A stretch of 64,000 nt of DNA from Aporhodopirellula aestuarii (GCF_023701485.1 NZ_JAMQBK010000088.1:1-64000), one strand, 5' to 3'. Positions 16,145-25,677 are shown, numbered from the stretch's first letter. Program-made: numbers and translations. Notes: generated by a model from the sequence alone, not told the origin.

Positions 16145-17128
16145 CTAAGCGTGATCGCACAATTCGATAGCGATGTCGACCATCTTGCGGGAGTAGCGAT
16201 GTAGTTTGGCGTGACCGGGGCACCAGCCTTCGAGGAACCGCACGAAATCGGCCCAGGCGATTGGGTAGATTGCACGCCACTGACATTCGAGCGATGCCAC
16301 GTCGAGTCCGCTGCCGCCGAGTGCTTGGCTGAGCGTGTCGAAGTAAATTTTTAGGTCAGCCTCTTGCGAACGTTCGCATTCGGTTTCGTCCAAACAACTG
16401 CCTAGAAAATACGCTACATCTTTCATTCCGCATCCACGCCCGACGTACTGGAAATCAACGACGGCAGGAGGACTGTCAAAGTCATTGGCGAAGCAGAAGT
16501 TTGCGACTTTGGCATCGCCATGAACGAGGGTTTGGAATTCAACCGATTGCAATCGCTGATCGATCGCAACCGCGGCGTCTTTGAGTGGACCATTTGGCAT
16601 CGATTGCCATTCATCTGGTCGCGTTTCGAGATGCCAGTATGTTCCGTTAGGCCACAACCCGTCGCCATCCTCGCCCATGAATTTGGCGTGAAAGTGAGCG
16701 AGCCAGCGGAGCCCCGCTGCGACACCGTCTCTGCCGAGGCGTTGGCGTCGGATAGGAAAGCCCGCGGCGTCGAGATCCTCCAGCACCAAGATCTGACCAC
16801 CCTCGATGTCACCCTGCGCAAGGCATGTGGCGACGCGGCAGCGTGGGTCACACCGATCGCTCCAGGATCGGTACCAACATGATTCCACTTCGTACGAGCG
16901 GAGTTTGCGCTCGTGCGACCGAGTCGTGTTCCAACCTCGCGGATGGTCTTTTTCTGTTGGTGGGGTGACCTGTTTGACAATCACCGAGTTCGCGGGGCCG
17001 CCTTCGAGGCCGACGCGCAGGATCGCACCGTAACCGCTCCACAGCGTTTGCAGGTTGCGGACGTTCGTAATTCGTCGGGCCGGTAGTTCGGCCAGCAACC
17101 ATTGGCGTACGTCGGGTAACAGGTCCAT
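16145..17128 (-). CDS. Phosphotransferase of the aminoglycoside/ecdysteroid kinase-like superfamily
   Basis: A 327-residue protein with the kinase-like phosphotransferase fold. The Brenner motif is LVHGDAKVANFCF near residues 203-215 (catalytic Asp in HGD, metal-binding Asn), followed by VVDFQYVGRG near 224-233, whose Asp is the equivalent of the DFG aspartate. An N-terminal ILRVGL...SVIVKQV segment supplies the ATP-binding lysine. The pattern HGDAK-N with DFQ matches the EcKL/DUF1679 type. The substrate, a small hydroxylated molecule or an amino alcohol, is unknown. Its start lies 226 bases from the divergent aminotransferase gene. Confidence 0.8.
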   Translation of the reverse strand: MDLLPDVRQWLLAELPARRITNVRNLQTLWSGYGAILRVGLEGGPANSVIVKQVTPPTEKDHPRGWNTTRSHERKLRSYEVESCWYRSWSDRCDPRCRVATCLAQGDIEGGQILVLEDLDAAGFPIRRQRLGRDGVAAGLRWLAHFHAKFMGEDGDGLWPNGTYWHLETRPDEWQSMPNGPLKDAAVAIDQRLQSVEFQTLVHGDAKVANFCFANDFDSPPAVVDFQYVGRGCGMKDVAYFLGSCLDETECERSQEADLKIYFDTLSQALGGSGLDVASLECQWRAIYPIAWADFVRFLEGWCPGHAKLHRYSRKMVDIAIELCDHA

Positions 17129-17354
17129 TTGCGGGCTTTGTTGTGCGAGGCATTGTTGTGCGGGCGGCGGGGGTGGTCACGTGTTGGTGGCGAAAAAGGG
17201 CTCTCTGAGACGCCCCACTTCCCATCGAGGCCCTCGCGGCTCACTTTATGTTTTCGGTCAGGGTGTCATCCACCCGATCGAACCGACATCGTCACTATTT
17301 GCCGGTGTTCCGGAAGGACGCTCGCTATTATCCACAAACTCAAGAGAACGCAAG

Positions 17355-18545
17355 TTGGCAAGTCCTCTCGCTGATCACTGGACTCTCCGATCCGACATCG
17401 ATTATCTGAATCATGGATCTTTTGGTGCGACGCCTCGATGTGTTTTGGCGGCCCAGCAAGCATGGATGGCACGCTTGGAGCAAGAGCCGATTGAATTTTT
17501 GGCGCCTGAGCGGACGCTGCTGCCCAAGTTGGATCAAGTACGCAAACTCGTGGCGGAGCACATGAACGCGAGCCCTCGTGACGTCGTGTTTGTTCGCAAT
17601 GCGACCGATGGAGTCAACGCGGTCGTTCGATCGATCGCGTTGCGAGCTGGTGACGAAGTTCTCATCACCAGCCATGGTTACAACGCATGCAATAATGCCG
17701 TTCGTTACGCGGCCGAGCGAGCCGGCGCGACCGTCGTTACCGCAGACATCCCATTCCCCATCAGTGGTCCCGATGACGTGGTCGACGCCATCACCGCTTG
17801 CCTGACGCCGAGGACACGGTGGATGTTGGTCGACCACGTGACGAGCCCGACGGGGATCGTTATGCCGGTAGACGAAATCGTTGACTTGGCACACGCACGC
17901 GGAATTCGAGTCATGATCGATGGGGCGCATGGACCAGGGATGTTGCAGGTGGATCTGCAGCGAACCAACCCGGACTACTACACTGCGAATCATCACAAAT
18001 GGTGGTGTGGCCCCAAAGTTTCCGGCTTCCTCTTCGCACGAGAGGAGTGGCAGGATGAGATTGTGCCCGCGGTAATCAGTCGTGGTGCCAATCTCGACGG
18101 ATTTGGCGATACCAAGTTTCAAGCCAACTTCAATTGGCCCGGGACGTTCGATCCCTCACCGCTGTTGGCACTCCCCACGGCGATTGAGTTCTTAAGTGGT
18201 CTGCATCCGCAACCTGCAGGATGTGGGTTGGAAGCTCTGATGCGAGCCAATCATGATTTGGTCGTCTCGGCGCGCCGTTTGATTCTCGACCGACTCGGGA
18301 TCGAGGAGCCGGTGCCCGAGTCCATGCTCGGGAGTCTCGCCACGATCCCGATTCCGGCATGGCGTGATTGCACGTCGGATCAGATCAAAGAGATTGGCAA
18401 AAGACTCCGGGATGAACATCGCTTTGAGTTTCCGGTCATCCGGTTCGCCGATAGCATCGGTTGCCTGCGAATCTCCGCTCAGGCTTACAACTCGATCGAG
18501 CAATACCAACGACTCGCAGACGTGCTTGTAAGGCTGACTGCGTGA
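17355..18545 (+). CDS. Class V aminotransferase-fold PLP enzyme (isopenicillin N epimerase-like)
   Basis: A PLP-dependent enzyme of about 396 residues. The TTG at 17355 is chosen because the conserved N-terminus (LADHW...IDYLNHGSFGATP) begins right after it and AAGAGAACG lies just upstream; the open frame back to 17055 would overlap the divergent gene and has no protein character. The PLP lysine is in ANHHKWWCGPKVSGF, and the cofactor-binding Asp and His in MIDGAHGPG. Family members act as cysteine desulfurase-like lyases, epimerases or aminotransferases on amino acids; the HHKW form is that of the isopenicillin N epimerase-like group, whose real substrates are mostly unknown. Confidence 0.85.
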   Translation: MASPLADHWTLRSDIDYLNHGSFGATPRCVLAAQQAWMARLEQEPIEFLAPERTLLPKLDQVRKLVAEHMNASPRDVVFVRNATDGVNAVVRSIALRAGDEVLITSHGYNACNNAVRYAAERAGATVVTADIPFPISGPDDVVDAITACLTPRTRWMLVDHVTSPTGIVMPVDEIVDLAHARGIRVMIDGAHGPGMLQVDLQRTNPDYYTANHHKWWCGPKVSGFLFAREEWQDEIVPAVISRGANLDGFGDTKFQANFNWPGTFDPSPLLALPTAIEFLSGLHPQPAGCGLEALMRANHDLVVSARRLILDRLGIEEPVPESMLGSLATIPIPAWRDCTSDQIKEIGKRLRDEHRFEFPVIRFADSIGCLRISAQAYNSIEQYQRLADVLVRLTA

Positions 18546-18923
18546 GGACGCATTCATGTCCGGATTAGCGTTCTCTTGTACTCGCGTTTGGAATGCGGAG
18601 CTGAACGTTTGTGGATAGGTGGCAGTGTTGTTACGCCATTGTCTTGTCCTTTGCCGCCCTGCCCTGTTTTGCGCTGTCCTGCTGGGACGTCGAGTAAATT
18701 GCTGCGGCATTTCAAACGTAGCGGAACGGCGCGAGCCGTCCGGTGAAGCGTTACCGGACGGCTTGCGCCATTCCGCTAAAACAATCGACGTCCCCTCTAT
18801 CCTGCCCTGTTTTGTGATCAATCTAAAAAGGGGATATGGCGACTCGGTTGTAAGAAGCGGCACTGTGAATCTGTTAGAGTGTGACGCATTACAAACTCAA
18901 CCCGCCTTTAACCTTTGAGTCAC
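18546..18923. other. Non-coding stretch carrying a 60-bp palindrome and CCCTG tracts
   Basis: Between the aminotransferase stop and the CE15 gene. It holds the palindrome at 18719-18778 flanked on either side by CCTGCCCTGTTTTG segments (18657-18670 and 18800-18814), so the CCCTG sequence and palindrome may be parts of one composite element. Confidence 0.6.
18719..18778. repeat. 60-bp interspersed palindromic repeat, copy 1
   Basis: TAGCGGAACGGCGCGAGCCG on the left arm pairs with the right arm ending CGCCATTCCGCTA with one mismatch region; the centre is a short non-paired TGAAGCGTTA-like segment. A nearly identical copy is at 22541-22600, a decayed half at 12551-12568 and a collapsed relative at 32176-32222. 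The flank AACAATCGACGTCCC downstream is also shared with the other copies. Confidence 0.85.
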
Positions 18924-20183
18924 ATGCATCTTAACTCGCGAGTGATTGTCTTTTTGTCGTTGTGTGTTTCCATCAATCCAGTTTCTGCACAACAAGCTGG
19001 TTCGTCTTGGGAGGCAGACCCTGCCCAGGTTGCGAAAGACTCTGCGCGGAATCCTCAATTCAATTATGAGGAATCGAAAGTTCCCACGTTTACACTTCCC
19101 GATCCGTTGAAGATGGCGGACGGACGTTCAGTGTCCTCGAAGCAGGATTGGATTAACGGGCGACGTGATGAATTGGTGGAGGTGTTTCGACGCGAGGTGT
19201 ATGGTCGCCGACCGACTACTGAGTATCACGTTGATTTCCAAGTGTTGGCCGAAACGGATGACGTCTTTGAGGGAAAAGCCACTGGGAGAGACATGCAAGC
19301 GATCGTTACCATCGGCGAACGCGAATTCAAGTTTCCCTTTACGGTATTCATTCCGAATGCGGTGACAGAGCCCGGGCCGGTAATTGTGTTCATCAATAAT
19401 CGCAGGCCAGACACGGTCCAGTCTGTCATCGAAGAAGAAGCCTCAACCGGGGCGAAACGCACGATCATCGACCGCGGATATGCGATCGCGACGTTCCACA
19501 CATCCGATGTCGATCCAGACCGCAAGGATGGATATGCCGACGGGATTCGGGCATTTTTTGCAAACGGACAGCCGCTGCAAAATGATGACTGGGGAGGCCT
19601 GTCGGCGTGGGGCTGGGCGGCGAGTCGGGTGCTTGATTACATGGTCGCACAGCCGGAGATCGATTCTTCACGCACCGCAGTCGGAGGACATTCCCGCAGT
19701 GGCAAGACGGCATTGTGGGCGGCGGCTGAAGACCCGCGGTTCTCGATCGCCTACAGCAACGATTCGGGATGTGGTGGGGCGGCGATCTCACGTCGTCGTT
19801 TTGGCGAAACGGTGGGCCGGATCACATCCGTGTTCCCACATTGGTTCTGTGAAAACTTCACCGCCTATTCGGAGCGTGAAGACCAGTTGCCCGTGGACCA
19901 ACACGAACTGTTGGCGTTGATCGCGCCGCGAGCGGTGTACGTCGCGAGCGCCGATCTCGATTTATGGGCCGATCCCAAAGGCGAGTACGCATCCGTCGTC
20001 GCAGCGGCACCGGTCTATCAATTGTTGGGTGAGGAGGTGATTACCGATCCGGAAATGCCACCACTGAACACGCCCCGACACATCGGCAAAACCGGATATC
20101 ATATTCGCAGTGGTGCTCACATGATTTCAGAAACCGATTGGAAGATGTTTTTGGACTTCGCTGCGGGACAATGGAGCCGATAA
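18924..20183 (+). CDS. Secreted glucuronoyl esterase, CE15-like
   Basis: From the ATG at 18924 (the in-frame TTG at 18915 is less likely) the product has about 419 residues with a signal peptide (VIVFLSLCVSINPVSAQQ). The alpha/beta hydrolase nucleophile is in GGHSRSGKTALWAAAEDPRF, the bacterial CE15 form of the serine elbow. NDSGCGGAAISRRRFGE and FPHWFCENF follow, both typical of CE15, and the catalytic His is probably in SGAHM near the C-terminus. CE15 enzymes cut the ester between glucuronic acid side chains of xylan and lignin alcohols, or related 4-O-methyl-glucuronoyl esters, outside the cytoplasm. This fits the other uronate genes of the window. Confidence 0.87.
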   Translation: MHLNSRVIVFLSLCVSINPVSAQQAGSSWEADPAQVAKDSARNPQFNYEESKVPTFTLPDPLKMADGRSVSSKQDWINGRRDELVEVFRREVYGRRPTTEYHVDFQVLAETDDVFEGKATGRDMQAIVTIGEREFKFPFTVFIPNAVTEPGPVIVFINNRRPDTVQSVIEEEASTGAKRTIIDRGYAIATFHTSDVDPDRKDGYADGIRAFFANGQPLQNDDWGGLSAWGWAASRVLDYMVAQPEIDSSRTAVGGHSRSGKTALWAAAEDPRFSIAYSNDSGCGGAAISRRRFGETVGRITSVFPHWFCENFTAYSEREDQLPVDQHELLALIAPRAVYVASADLDLWADPKGEYASVVAAAPVYQLLGEEVITDPEMPPLNTPRHIGKTGYHIRSGAHMISETDWKMFLDFAAGQWSR

Positions 20184-20235
20184 ACAAACTCAGTTCGTCC
20201 GCGATCGGTTTTTTGCGGGCAATTCCTGTCTAAGC

Positions 20236-20427
20236 TTAGTCCCGGATGCCGAGCAGTTCTTTGGTTTGGTTCTGCAGTTCTCGGAGGCGATTCTCAACCT
20301 CATGGCAACGGGCGTCTCCCTCAGCGTCGCCTTTAGCCTTACCCTTGCTGTACCCGATCGTCCAGCCGACGACCACGCCAACGATGAGGCAGAGCGACGC
20401 AAACAGTAACAGGTCGATCGCTGGCAT
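20236..20427 (-). CDS. Small membrane-anchored coiled-coil protein
   Basis: A 63-residue protein from the ATG at 20427; a longer frame to 20685 exists but its first 86 residues are not protein-like and would overlap the rightward gene's promoter region. It has one N-terminal transmembrane helix (LLLFASLCLIVGVVVGWTIGY) followed by a charged Lys/Gly/Asp/Glu segment and a short predicted coiled coil (VENRLRELQNQTKELL). It is convergent with CE15 and divergent from the membrane protein at 20558. Function unknown. Confidence 0.65.
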   Translation of the reverse strand: MPAIDLLLFASLCLIVGVVVGWTIGYSKGKAKGDAEGDARCHEVENRLRELQNQTKELLGIRD

Positions 20428-20557
20428 CTGAGAACATTTTAAAAAGGGGGGGCGTGGCCGAATAGCGAAATGGGTTTGCGGTATCATACCGGGGCCTACG
20501 GTCGCCCTCAACGTACAGGGTTTGGCAGCCGATGACACGCTTTTGTCCGGAAACGAG

Positions 20558-22513
20558 ATGTTGTTTTTGTATCCCGAGATCCGTGGACAGATCGAGGTGA
20601 TGGCGATTGTCGTGGTGCTCGGTTGCCTATTGTCAATCTGGATTGTGTTTGGTCGCGGATGGTGGTTTGCTCGCGTCTGTATCACATTCGCTGCCGTCCT
20701 GGCATTGTTGCCGATCCGAGCCTATCAACCGATTGTGTGGTTCGTGTTCATGATCCTGATGTCGGTGGCATCGCTCATGCCGCTGCGATGGTGGTCCGAG
20801 CGAGTTTCCGCTCCATCGATTGCTCCGCTCCAACCTGCCGGCCGTTGGATGGTGGTGCTGAGCGCCGTCATTGGTTGCGTAGTCGCGTGCTACAGCCTCG
20901 ATCGGGTCGGTGCTCGGGCGCCGGGGTTGGGCTGGCGCGAGATGGCATGGGTGTTCGGGTTTGTGTTCTTCGCCGTCGTGTTGGGACTCATTTCGTTGTT
21001 TCAGCGATTGAAATCTCGCGGTCCATTAACGCCGAGGCGTGAGGGGCAATCACGCCAGCAAACCGGCTTCAAGTTTTCGTTGTCGGATGCACTTTTGGTC
21101 ACCGGATTACTCGCTTTCGCAGCTGCGATCACGATGTACGCGTTGCGGCTCAAACCGATCGAGGATGTTGGCCACTTTCTGGGTTCGGCAGGCTTGGTTG
21201 TCACAACCACTTGGTTGGTAGCCGCAGTTGCGGTCGTTCGTCACCTGCCGACTCAGTTGTTCGCATTCGTGGTGCTCATCGCGGTGGTGTTGCTGGGTGA
21301 ACAGCAACTCGGCCCGACGTTGCGATGGTGCAGCGAAACGTCTGCCTACGGAACACTCCGTGCAAATCAAGCTCAGTTCGCGATGGCGGTGACTGCTCGT
21401 GGGTTTACACTCGTGTTGCTGGCGTCCACTTGCATCGCGGTCGCGTCGGGTTGGTATTGTTGGCAACTTGAAGCGGTTGGGTCACGTCGAGCCGTGACCA
21501 CGTTAGCCCGTATCGCCGTGATCACCCTGACTGTGGTAGCACTCGCTAGCATCCTGCCGATTTACGCGAAAATGATTCCGTCTCTGCCACCGCGAACCTT
21601 CGCCTCCGTGCCTTCCGAGCAAGCTGTGTACGCGGCGTTGCGGTCGGAAGTTTTACGATTGCAACCGTTGGTTAACGCGGCAAAGGATCCGCTTCCTGAA
21701 TCAACCATGCAAAAGTTCGATTCGCTTTTGAATGAGCGATTTGCGGTTCGCGGTGATCATCAGTTCAATGCGAATTTCAGTGCACAGTTCACTGCTTTTC
21801 GAGCCGTCGCACGAAGCATGCAGCAACGTTCGCAAGATGCCGCGATGCAGCAGCGTTATGGTGATGCGCTCGAGCATGCTCTGCAAAGCGTGAGGATGGG
21901 CGCCGGACTCGCACGAGGCGGCACGCTTTCACATTCTTTGATGGGAATCGCAATCGAGATTTCCAGCGGCTATCGAATTCTGGCGACCATTCGCGACGAC
22001 ATACCCATCGAACGAATTCCTGGTCTGATTGCCGAACTGGACACGATTGAACAAAACCGTGAAACGCTGGCGTCGTACAAAGCAGCTGCTGATTTGGATT
22101 GTGAACGCGATTTTGGATGGCGTTACCGTCTCAGTTTGGTGGCGTTTAGTTTGTCATCGGCCAAACCCGAGCACTGCCACACCGTCGTGACGCCGACACT
22201 CCAAGCGACCGAGGAATCGATCATCCGGCGTGACATTATGAATCGACTATTAAAGACGCAGCTTGCGATTCGCTGGTTTGAGTCGCAACGAGGCCATCGT
22301 CCCGACAGCCTCGAGGAATTGGTGCCAGAGTTCCTGTCGTCCGTTCCCATGGATCCCTTTATCGATCGACCGTTGGTCTACCACAATGTTGGCGAAGGCT
22401 TCGAACTCTACGGCGTCGGTTGGGACCGCGTCGATGACGGTGGCCGATTTGGTAATGAGGCAAATATGTATGGGGGTGGGTTTGACTATGACATTGATAA
22501 CATGTCACGTTAA
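20558..22513 (+). CDS. Polytopic membrane protein with C-terminal soluble domain, unknown function
   Basis: About 651 residues from the ATG at 20558; a TTG at 20522 would add 12 residues. Roughly ten hydrophobic helices occupy the first ~350 residues (for example EVMAIVVVLGCLLSIWIVF and FTLVLLASTCIAVASGWYCW). The remaining ~300 residues are soluble and helical, with a C-terminal segment (RPDSLEELVPEFLSSVPMDPF) of the kind found at the ends of many planctomycete proteins and reminiscent of the pseudopilin GspG C-terminal fold. No known family recognised. It is preceded by the divergent small membrane protein gene and followed by a palindromic repeat. Confidence 0.75.
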   Translation: MLFLYPEIRGQIEVMAIVVVLGCLLSIWIVFGRGWWFARVCITFAAVLALLPIRAYQPIVWFVFMILMSVASLMPLRWWSERVSAPSIAPLQPAGRWMVVLSAVIGCVVACYSLDRVGARAPGLGWREMAWVFGFVFFAVVLGLISLFQRLKSRGPLTPRREGQSRQQTGFKFSLSDALLVTGLLAFAAAITMYALRLKPIEDVGHFLGSAGLVVTTTWLVAAVAVVRHLPTQLFAFVVLIAVVLLGEQQLGPTLRWCSETSAYGTLRANQAQFAMAVTARGFTLVLLASTCIAVASGWYCWQLEAVGSRRAVTTLARIAVITLTVVALASILPIYAKMIPSLPPRTFASVPSEQAVYAALRSEVLRLQPLVNAAKDPLPESTMQKFDSLLNERFAVRGDHQFNANFSAQFTAFRAVARSMQQRSQDAAMQQRYGDALEHALQSVRMGAGLARGGTLSHSLMGIAIEISSGYRILATIRDDIPIERIPGLIAELDTIEQNRETLASYKAAADLDCERDFGWRYRLSLVAFSLSSAKPEHCHTVVTPTLQATEESIIRRDIMNRLLKTQLAIRWFESQRGHRPDSLEELVPEFLSSVPMDPFIDRPLVYHNVGEGFELYGVGWDRVDDGGRFGNEANMYGGGFDYDIDNMSR

Positions 22514-22540
22514 GCAAAACCCCGGGCCGGTTAAGGTTGT

Positions 22541-22600
22541 TAGCGGAACGGCGCAAGCCGTCCGGTCCCGAGTCACCGGACGGCTTGCGCCGTTCCGCTA
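22541..22600. repeat. 60-bp interspersed palindromic repeat, copy 2
   Basis: Arms TAGCGGAACGGCGCAAGCCG and its complement ending GCGCCGTTCCGCTA form a nearly perfect inverted repeat around TCCCGAGT. It lies 27 bases after the stop of the membrane protein gene and could fold in the transcript. It shares the downstream sequence AACAATCAACGTCCC with copy 1. Confidence 0.85.
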
Positions 22601-22771
22601 GGAAAGGCACTTAAACAATCAACGTCCCATCGCAACTAAGAACGGAAGCAATGCTGGCGTGCCCTTGTCGTTCCACGACGTTGCGATGATTTAGCAGGCC
22701 AGGTTAACGCCCTCATGGCACGTAGGTTTCTGCCCAATGATTCCTACCGACCTGCTTAAAAAAACACTCGC

Positions 22772-23512
22772 TTATTTCAAACAGGTCGTGAACTGTTGGC
22801 ATGCCATCGTGTTGAGCAGTTGGGCCAGTGCGGGGTCGTAGCGATGTCCTTCGTCGCGCATGAATGCGTGCTCGCCATTAAATTCATGCCATGTAAACCG
22901 CGTATCGGCAGCTGTCATGGCGTCGTAAATGATTCGTCGGCCTTCGTTGGGGATGTGTGGATCCTGACGCCCCCAAATCATCATCATCTCGCCCTGTATT
23001 TCTGGGATGCGGGCGAGCGTGTCGTCGGCCATGCCTTTGCCGAGGCTGCCTTTGTGGATGTCAGTGGCGTAGAAGCAAACGCCCGTTTCGACTTCGGGAT
23101 TCATCGCAGCCCGAAATGCGAGGTGCCCTCCCAAACAAATTCCCACCGAACCGACACGTCCGGTGCATCCGGGATCGTTGCCAAAAAAGTCGATGACTGC
23201 CCGAGCATCCGCATCGTAGCTGGCGAGTTCCTTCGTCGTCTTCAATGCGTTGCCACGGTCGGTGCCCGGCTTGTCATACGCAAACGCTTCCCCGGGCTGA
23301 GTGAACTCGTGATAGACATCAGGGACCGCGACGAGAAATCCATGACCGGCGATCATTGCTGCGGTGCGCGCGATCGGGCCCGTCATTTGGTAGATCTCGG
23401 CAAACAGCACCACGCCTGGATATTTTCCGGGCCGGTCAGGCCGGAACAAATGCGTGTGCATCGGGCCATACGGCGTTTCAAGATTGACGGCGGAGACAGG
23501 TTGGATACGCAT
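22772..23512 (-). CDS. Dienelactone hydrolase family protein
   Basis: A 246-residue alpha/beta hydrolase. The nucleophile is Cys126 in GICLGGH, the catalytic Asp is probably Asp184 in GRQDPHIP, and the His is His215 in GEHAFMRDEG, the Cys-Asp-His triad of dienelactone hydrolases. No signal peptide, so it is cytosolic. Family members open lactone or ester bonds in aromatic degradation and other pathways; the natural substrate is not shown by the context. It lies 58 bases downstream of the isochorismatase-like gene on the same strand, so the two could be co-transcribed. Confidence 0.88.
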   Translation of the reverse strand: MRIQPVSAVNLETPYGPMHTHLFRPDRPGKYPGVVLFAEIYQMTGPIARTAAMIAGHGFLVAVPDVYHEFTQPGEAFAYDKPGTDRGNALKTTKELASYDADARAVIDFFGNDPGCTGRVGSVGICLGGHLAFRAAMNPEVETGVCFYATDIHKGSLGKGMADDTLARIPEIQGEMMMIWGRQDPHIPNEGRRIIYDAMTAADTRFTWHEFNGEHAFMRDEGHRYDPALAQLLNTMACQQFTTCLK

Positions 23513-23570
23513 GCGAATTCATGGTTCGAGAAAGCGGTGTGCAGAAAAAGTCAGTCGGTGCGAATCGTCG

Positions 23571-24119
23571 TTAACTAAGACGGGTTAACCATTTGTCGGT
23601 GTCGATTACCTCGCTGATGAACATTTGCTGGGCGACGAGAATGGAGTTCTGCAGTTCTTCCGCCTTTGCCGAACCGGCTTCGTTTTCGACGTTCAATGTT
23701 CCGGTGGCATCACTCAGGAATTCAACTTGGTAACCCCGATGGAATGCTTGCCGGGCGGTCGTGTCGCAGCACATTTGGGTCATGTAGCCCGAGATGCTGA
23801 CCGTGTCCGCGTCGACCGATTTGAGCCACTTATCGAGATCGGTGCCGGTGAACGATCCAGGCAGTTGCTTGTCGATCAAGACGTCTCGCGGGCGGTCCTC
23901 GACTTCCTTGTGCAGTTGCCACATGTCCGAATTAAGACGAAACATGGGTGATTCCGGATCGGGCTGGTGATGACGAATGACCGCGGTGGGCACGTTGGCT
24001 TTGGCAGCCTCGTCCATCACCTTGAGAATGCGATCGAGGTGTCCGACCGGGTAAGTAATCGGCAAGGCACCGTCAAAATATTCCCGTTGCACGTCAATGA
24101 CCAATAAAGCCCGGCTCAT
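23571..24119 (-). CDS. Isochorismatase-family cysteine hydrolase
   Basis: The ATG at 24119 has AGGGAA upstream and starts directly with the family's first strand MSRALLVIDVQREYF, giving 182 residues. The catalytic triad is Asp9, Lys84 (LIDKQLPGSF) and Cys117 in GYMTQMCCDTTARQA. Such enzymes hydrolyse amides or act on isochorismate, nicotinamide or related small molecules; the substrate cannot be told from sequence alone. Neighbouring dienelactone hydrolase suggests a small-molecule catabolic role, which is inference. Confidence 0.88.
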   Translation of the reverse strand: MSRALLVIDVQREYFDGALPITYPVGHLDRILKVMDEAAKANVPTAVIRHHQPDPESPMFRLNSDMWQLHKEVEDRPRDVLIDKQLPGSFTGTDLDKWLKSVDADTVSISGYMTQMCCDTTARQAFHRGYQVEFLSDATGTLNVENEAGSAKAEELQNSILVAQQMFISEVIDTDKWLTRLS

Positions 24120-24214
24120 GTTGTTTCCCTGTTGAGTTGCGAAATTTGGTTTGCGTTGACCAATCACATCGGGAGTATAGCGGGGTGGAAGCCGAGACGG
24201 TTAGTGTGCGAATA

Positions 24215-25663
24215 TCAAGCGATCAGTCCTTCGTGAATTTCGCCATGTACATCGGTCAGACGGAAGTCACGGCCGGCGTGGCGGTAGGTGAGTCTCTTGT
24301 GGTCGAATCCGAGCAGTTTCAAAATCGTTGCGTGCAAATCATGCACGTGCATTCGATTTTCAACCGCTTTAAAACCAAATTCATCCGTCGCACCATAAGC
24401 TTGTCCGCCTTTGACGCCGCCGCCAGCCATCCAAACGGTGAACCCGTAATGGTTGTGGTCGCGGCCGTTGATCTTGCCTGCGTTGGAGCCTTTAGTGGGC
24501 ATCTCAACAACGGGCGTGCGGCCGAATTCGCCTCCCCAAATCACCAGCGTGTCTTCGAGCAGCCCTGACTTTTTTAAATCGTTCAGCAAGGCGTCAATCG
24601 CTTGGTCGCATTGTCCGGCCAGTCTGCGGTGGTTGACCTCCAGGTCATCGTGATTGTCCCACGGTTGGCCCTTGTCATGCCAGACTTGAACGTAGCGAAC
24701 ACCGCGTTCGACGAGCCGTCGGGCGATCAAAATTTGCCGTGCTTGGACGCCCTCGCCATAAGCTTCAAGCACGTGCTTGGGCTCGCGACTGACGTCGAAG
24801 GCATCGGTTGCTTCCATTTGCATTCGGTACGCAAGCTCATAGGACTGGATTCGAGCGTTCAGAGCCGGATCGGGACCGCGTTGGTCGAGATGCATCGCGT
24901 TGAGTTTTTTTAACGCCTCGAGTTGTTGCTTTTGCTGTTCGTAACTCGTGTGCGGGTTGACGATGTTTTCGATCAGCTTTTTGACGTCTTGATGGCGAGT
25001 GTCGACGTGGGTTCCCTGGAACACGCCAGGCAGGAACGCGGTTTGCCAATTTTGTGTTCCAACGGTTGGGTAGCCGTTGGGGCACAACGCAACGAACCCC
25101 GGCAGGTTTTGGTTTTCGGTGCCCATGCCGTAGGTGACCCAGGACCCCATGCTGGGACGTACAAGCCGCGATTCACCGCAGTTCATCAGACGCAGTGACG
25201 GTTCATGATTGGGCGCGTCGGCGTACATCGAGCGGATGACGGCGATGTCGTCGATGTGTTCGGCGGTTTTCTGGAACAGTTCGCTGACCTCGAGTCCACA
25301 CTCCCCGTATTTTTTAAATTTGAACGGGGATGCCATGGCGGCACCCGTCTTGCGTTCGGTTCGCAGGTCGAGGGGCAATTTCTTGCCGTCGTATTTCTGC
25401 AGTGCGGTTTTGGGGTCGAAGGTATCGACGTGCGATGGACCGCCATTCATGAACAGGTGAATGACGCGTTTGGCGGTGCCCGGGAAATGAGTCGGCCGCG
25501 GCATCATCGGATTGGCACCCGCCTGAGCGGTTTGCAACAGACCATCGTCGCCTAGCAAGCCGACCAATCCCAACACGCCCAGCCCGGTTCCGCATTGCCG
25601 CAACAGGCTGCGCCGCGAGAGCGAGCATTCTTCGACAGGTAGTAGGAGGTTCTTGTCGTTCAT
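24215..25663 (-). CDS. DUF1501 (sulfatase-fold) exported protein
   Basis: The ATG at 25663 lies 15 bases after the upstream gene's stop and gives 482 residues. The N-terminus SRRSLLRQCGTGLGVLGLVGLLG is a twin-arginine signal. DUF1501 proteins have the alkaline phosphatase/sulfatase fold: FMNGGPSHVDTFDPK supplies the metal-binding Asp, and the conserved GGEFGRTPVVE and RDHNHYGFTVW blocks follow. They are nearly always encoded with a DUF1549/DUF1553 cytochrome-like partner, as here. The biochemical activity of this planctomycete pair is not established. Confidence 0.92.
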   Translation of the reverse strand: MNDKNLLLPVEECSLSRRSLLRQCGTGLGVLGLVGLLGDDGLLQTAQAGANPMMPRPTHFPGTAKRVIHLFMNGGPSHVDTFDPKTALQKYDGKKLPLDLRTERKTGAAMASPFKFKKYGECGLEVSELFQKTAEHIDDIAVIRSMYADAPNHEPSLRLMNCGESRLVRPSMGSWVTYGMGTENQNLPGFVALCPNGYPTVGTQNWQTAFLPGVFQGTHVDTRHQDVKKLIENIVNPHTSYEQQKQQLEALKKLNAMHLDQRGPDPALNARIQSYELAYRMQMEATDAFDVSREPKHVLEAYGEGVQARQILIARRLVERGVRYVQVWHDKGQPWDNHDDLEVNHRRLAGQCDQAIDALLNDLKKSGLLEDTLVIWGGEFGRTPVVEMPTKGSNAGKINGRDHNHYGFTVWMAGGGVKGGQAYGATDEFGFKAVENRMHVHDLHATILKLLGFDHKRLTYRHAGRDFRLTDVHGEIHEGLIA

Positions 25664-25677
25664 TGCAAACTCATTTC

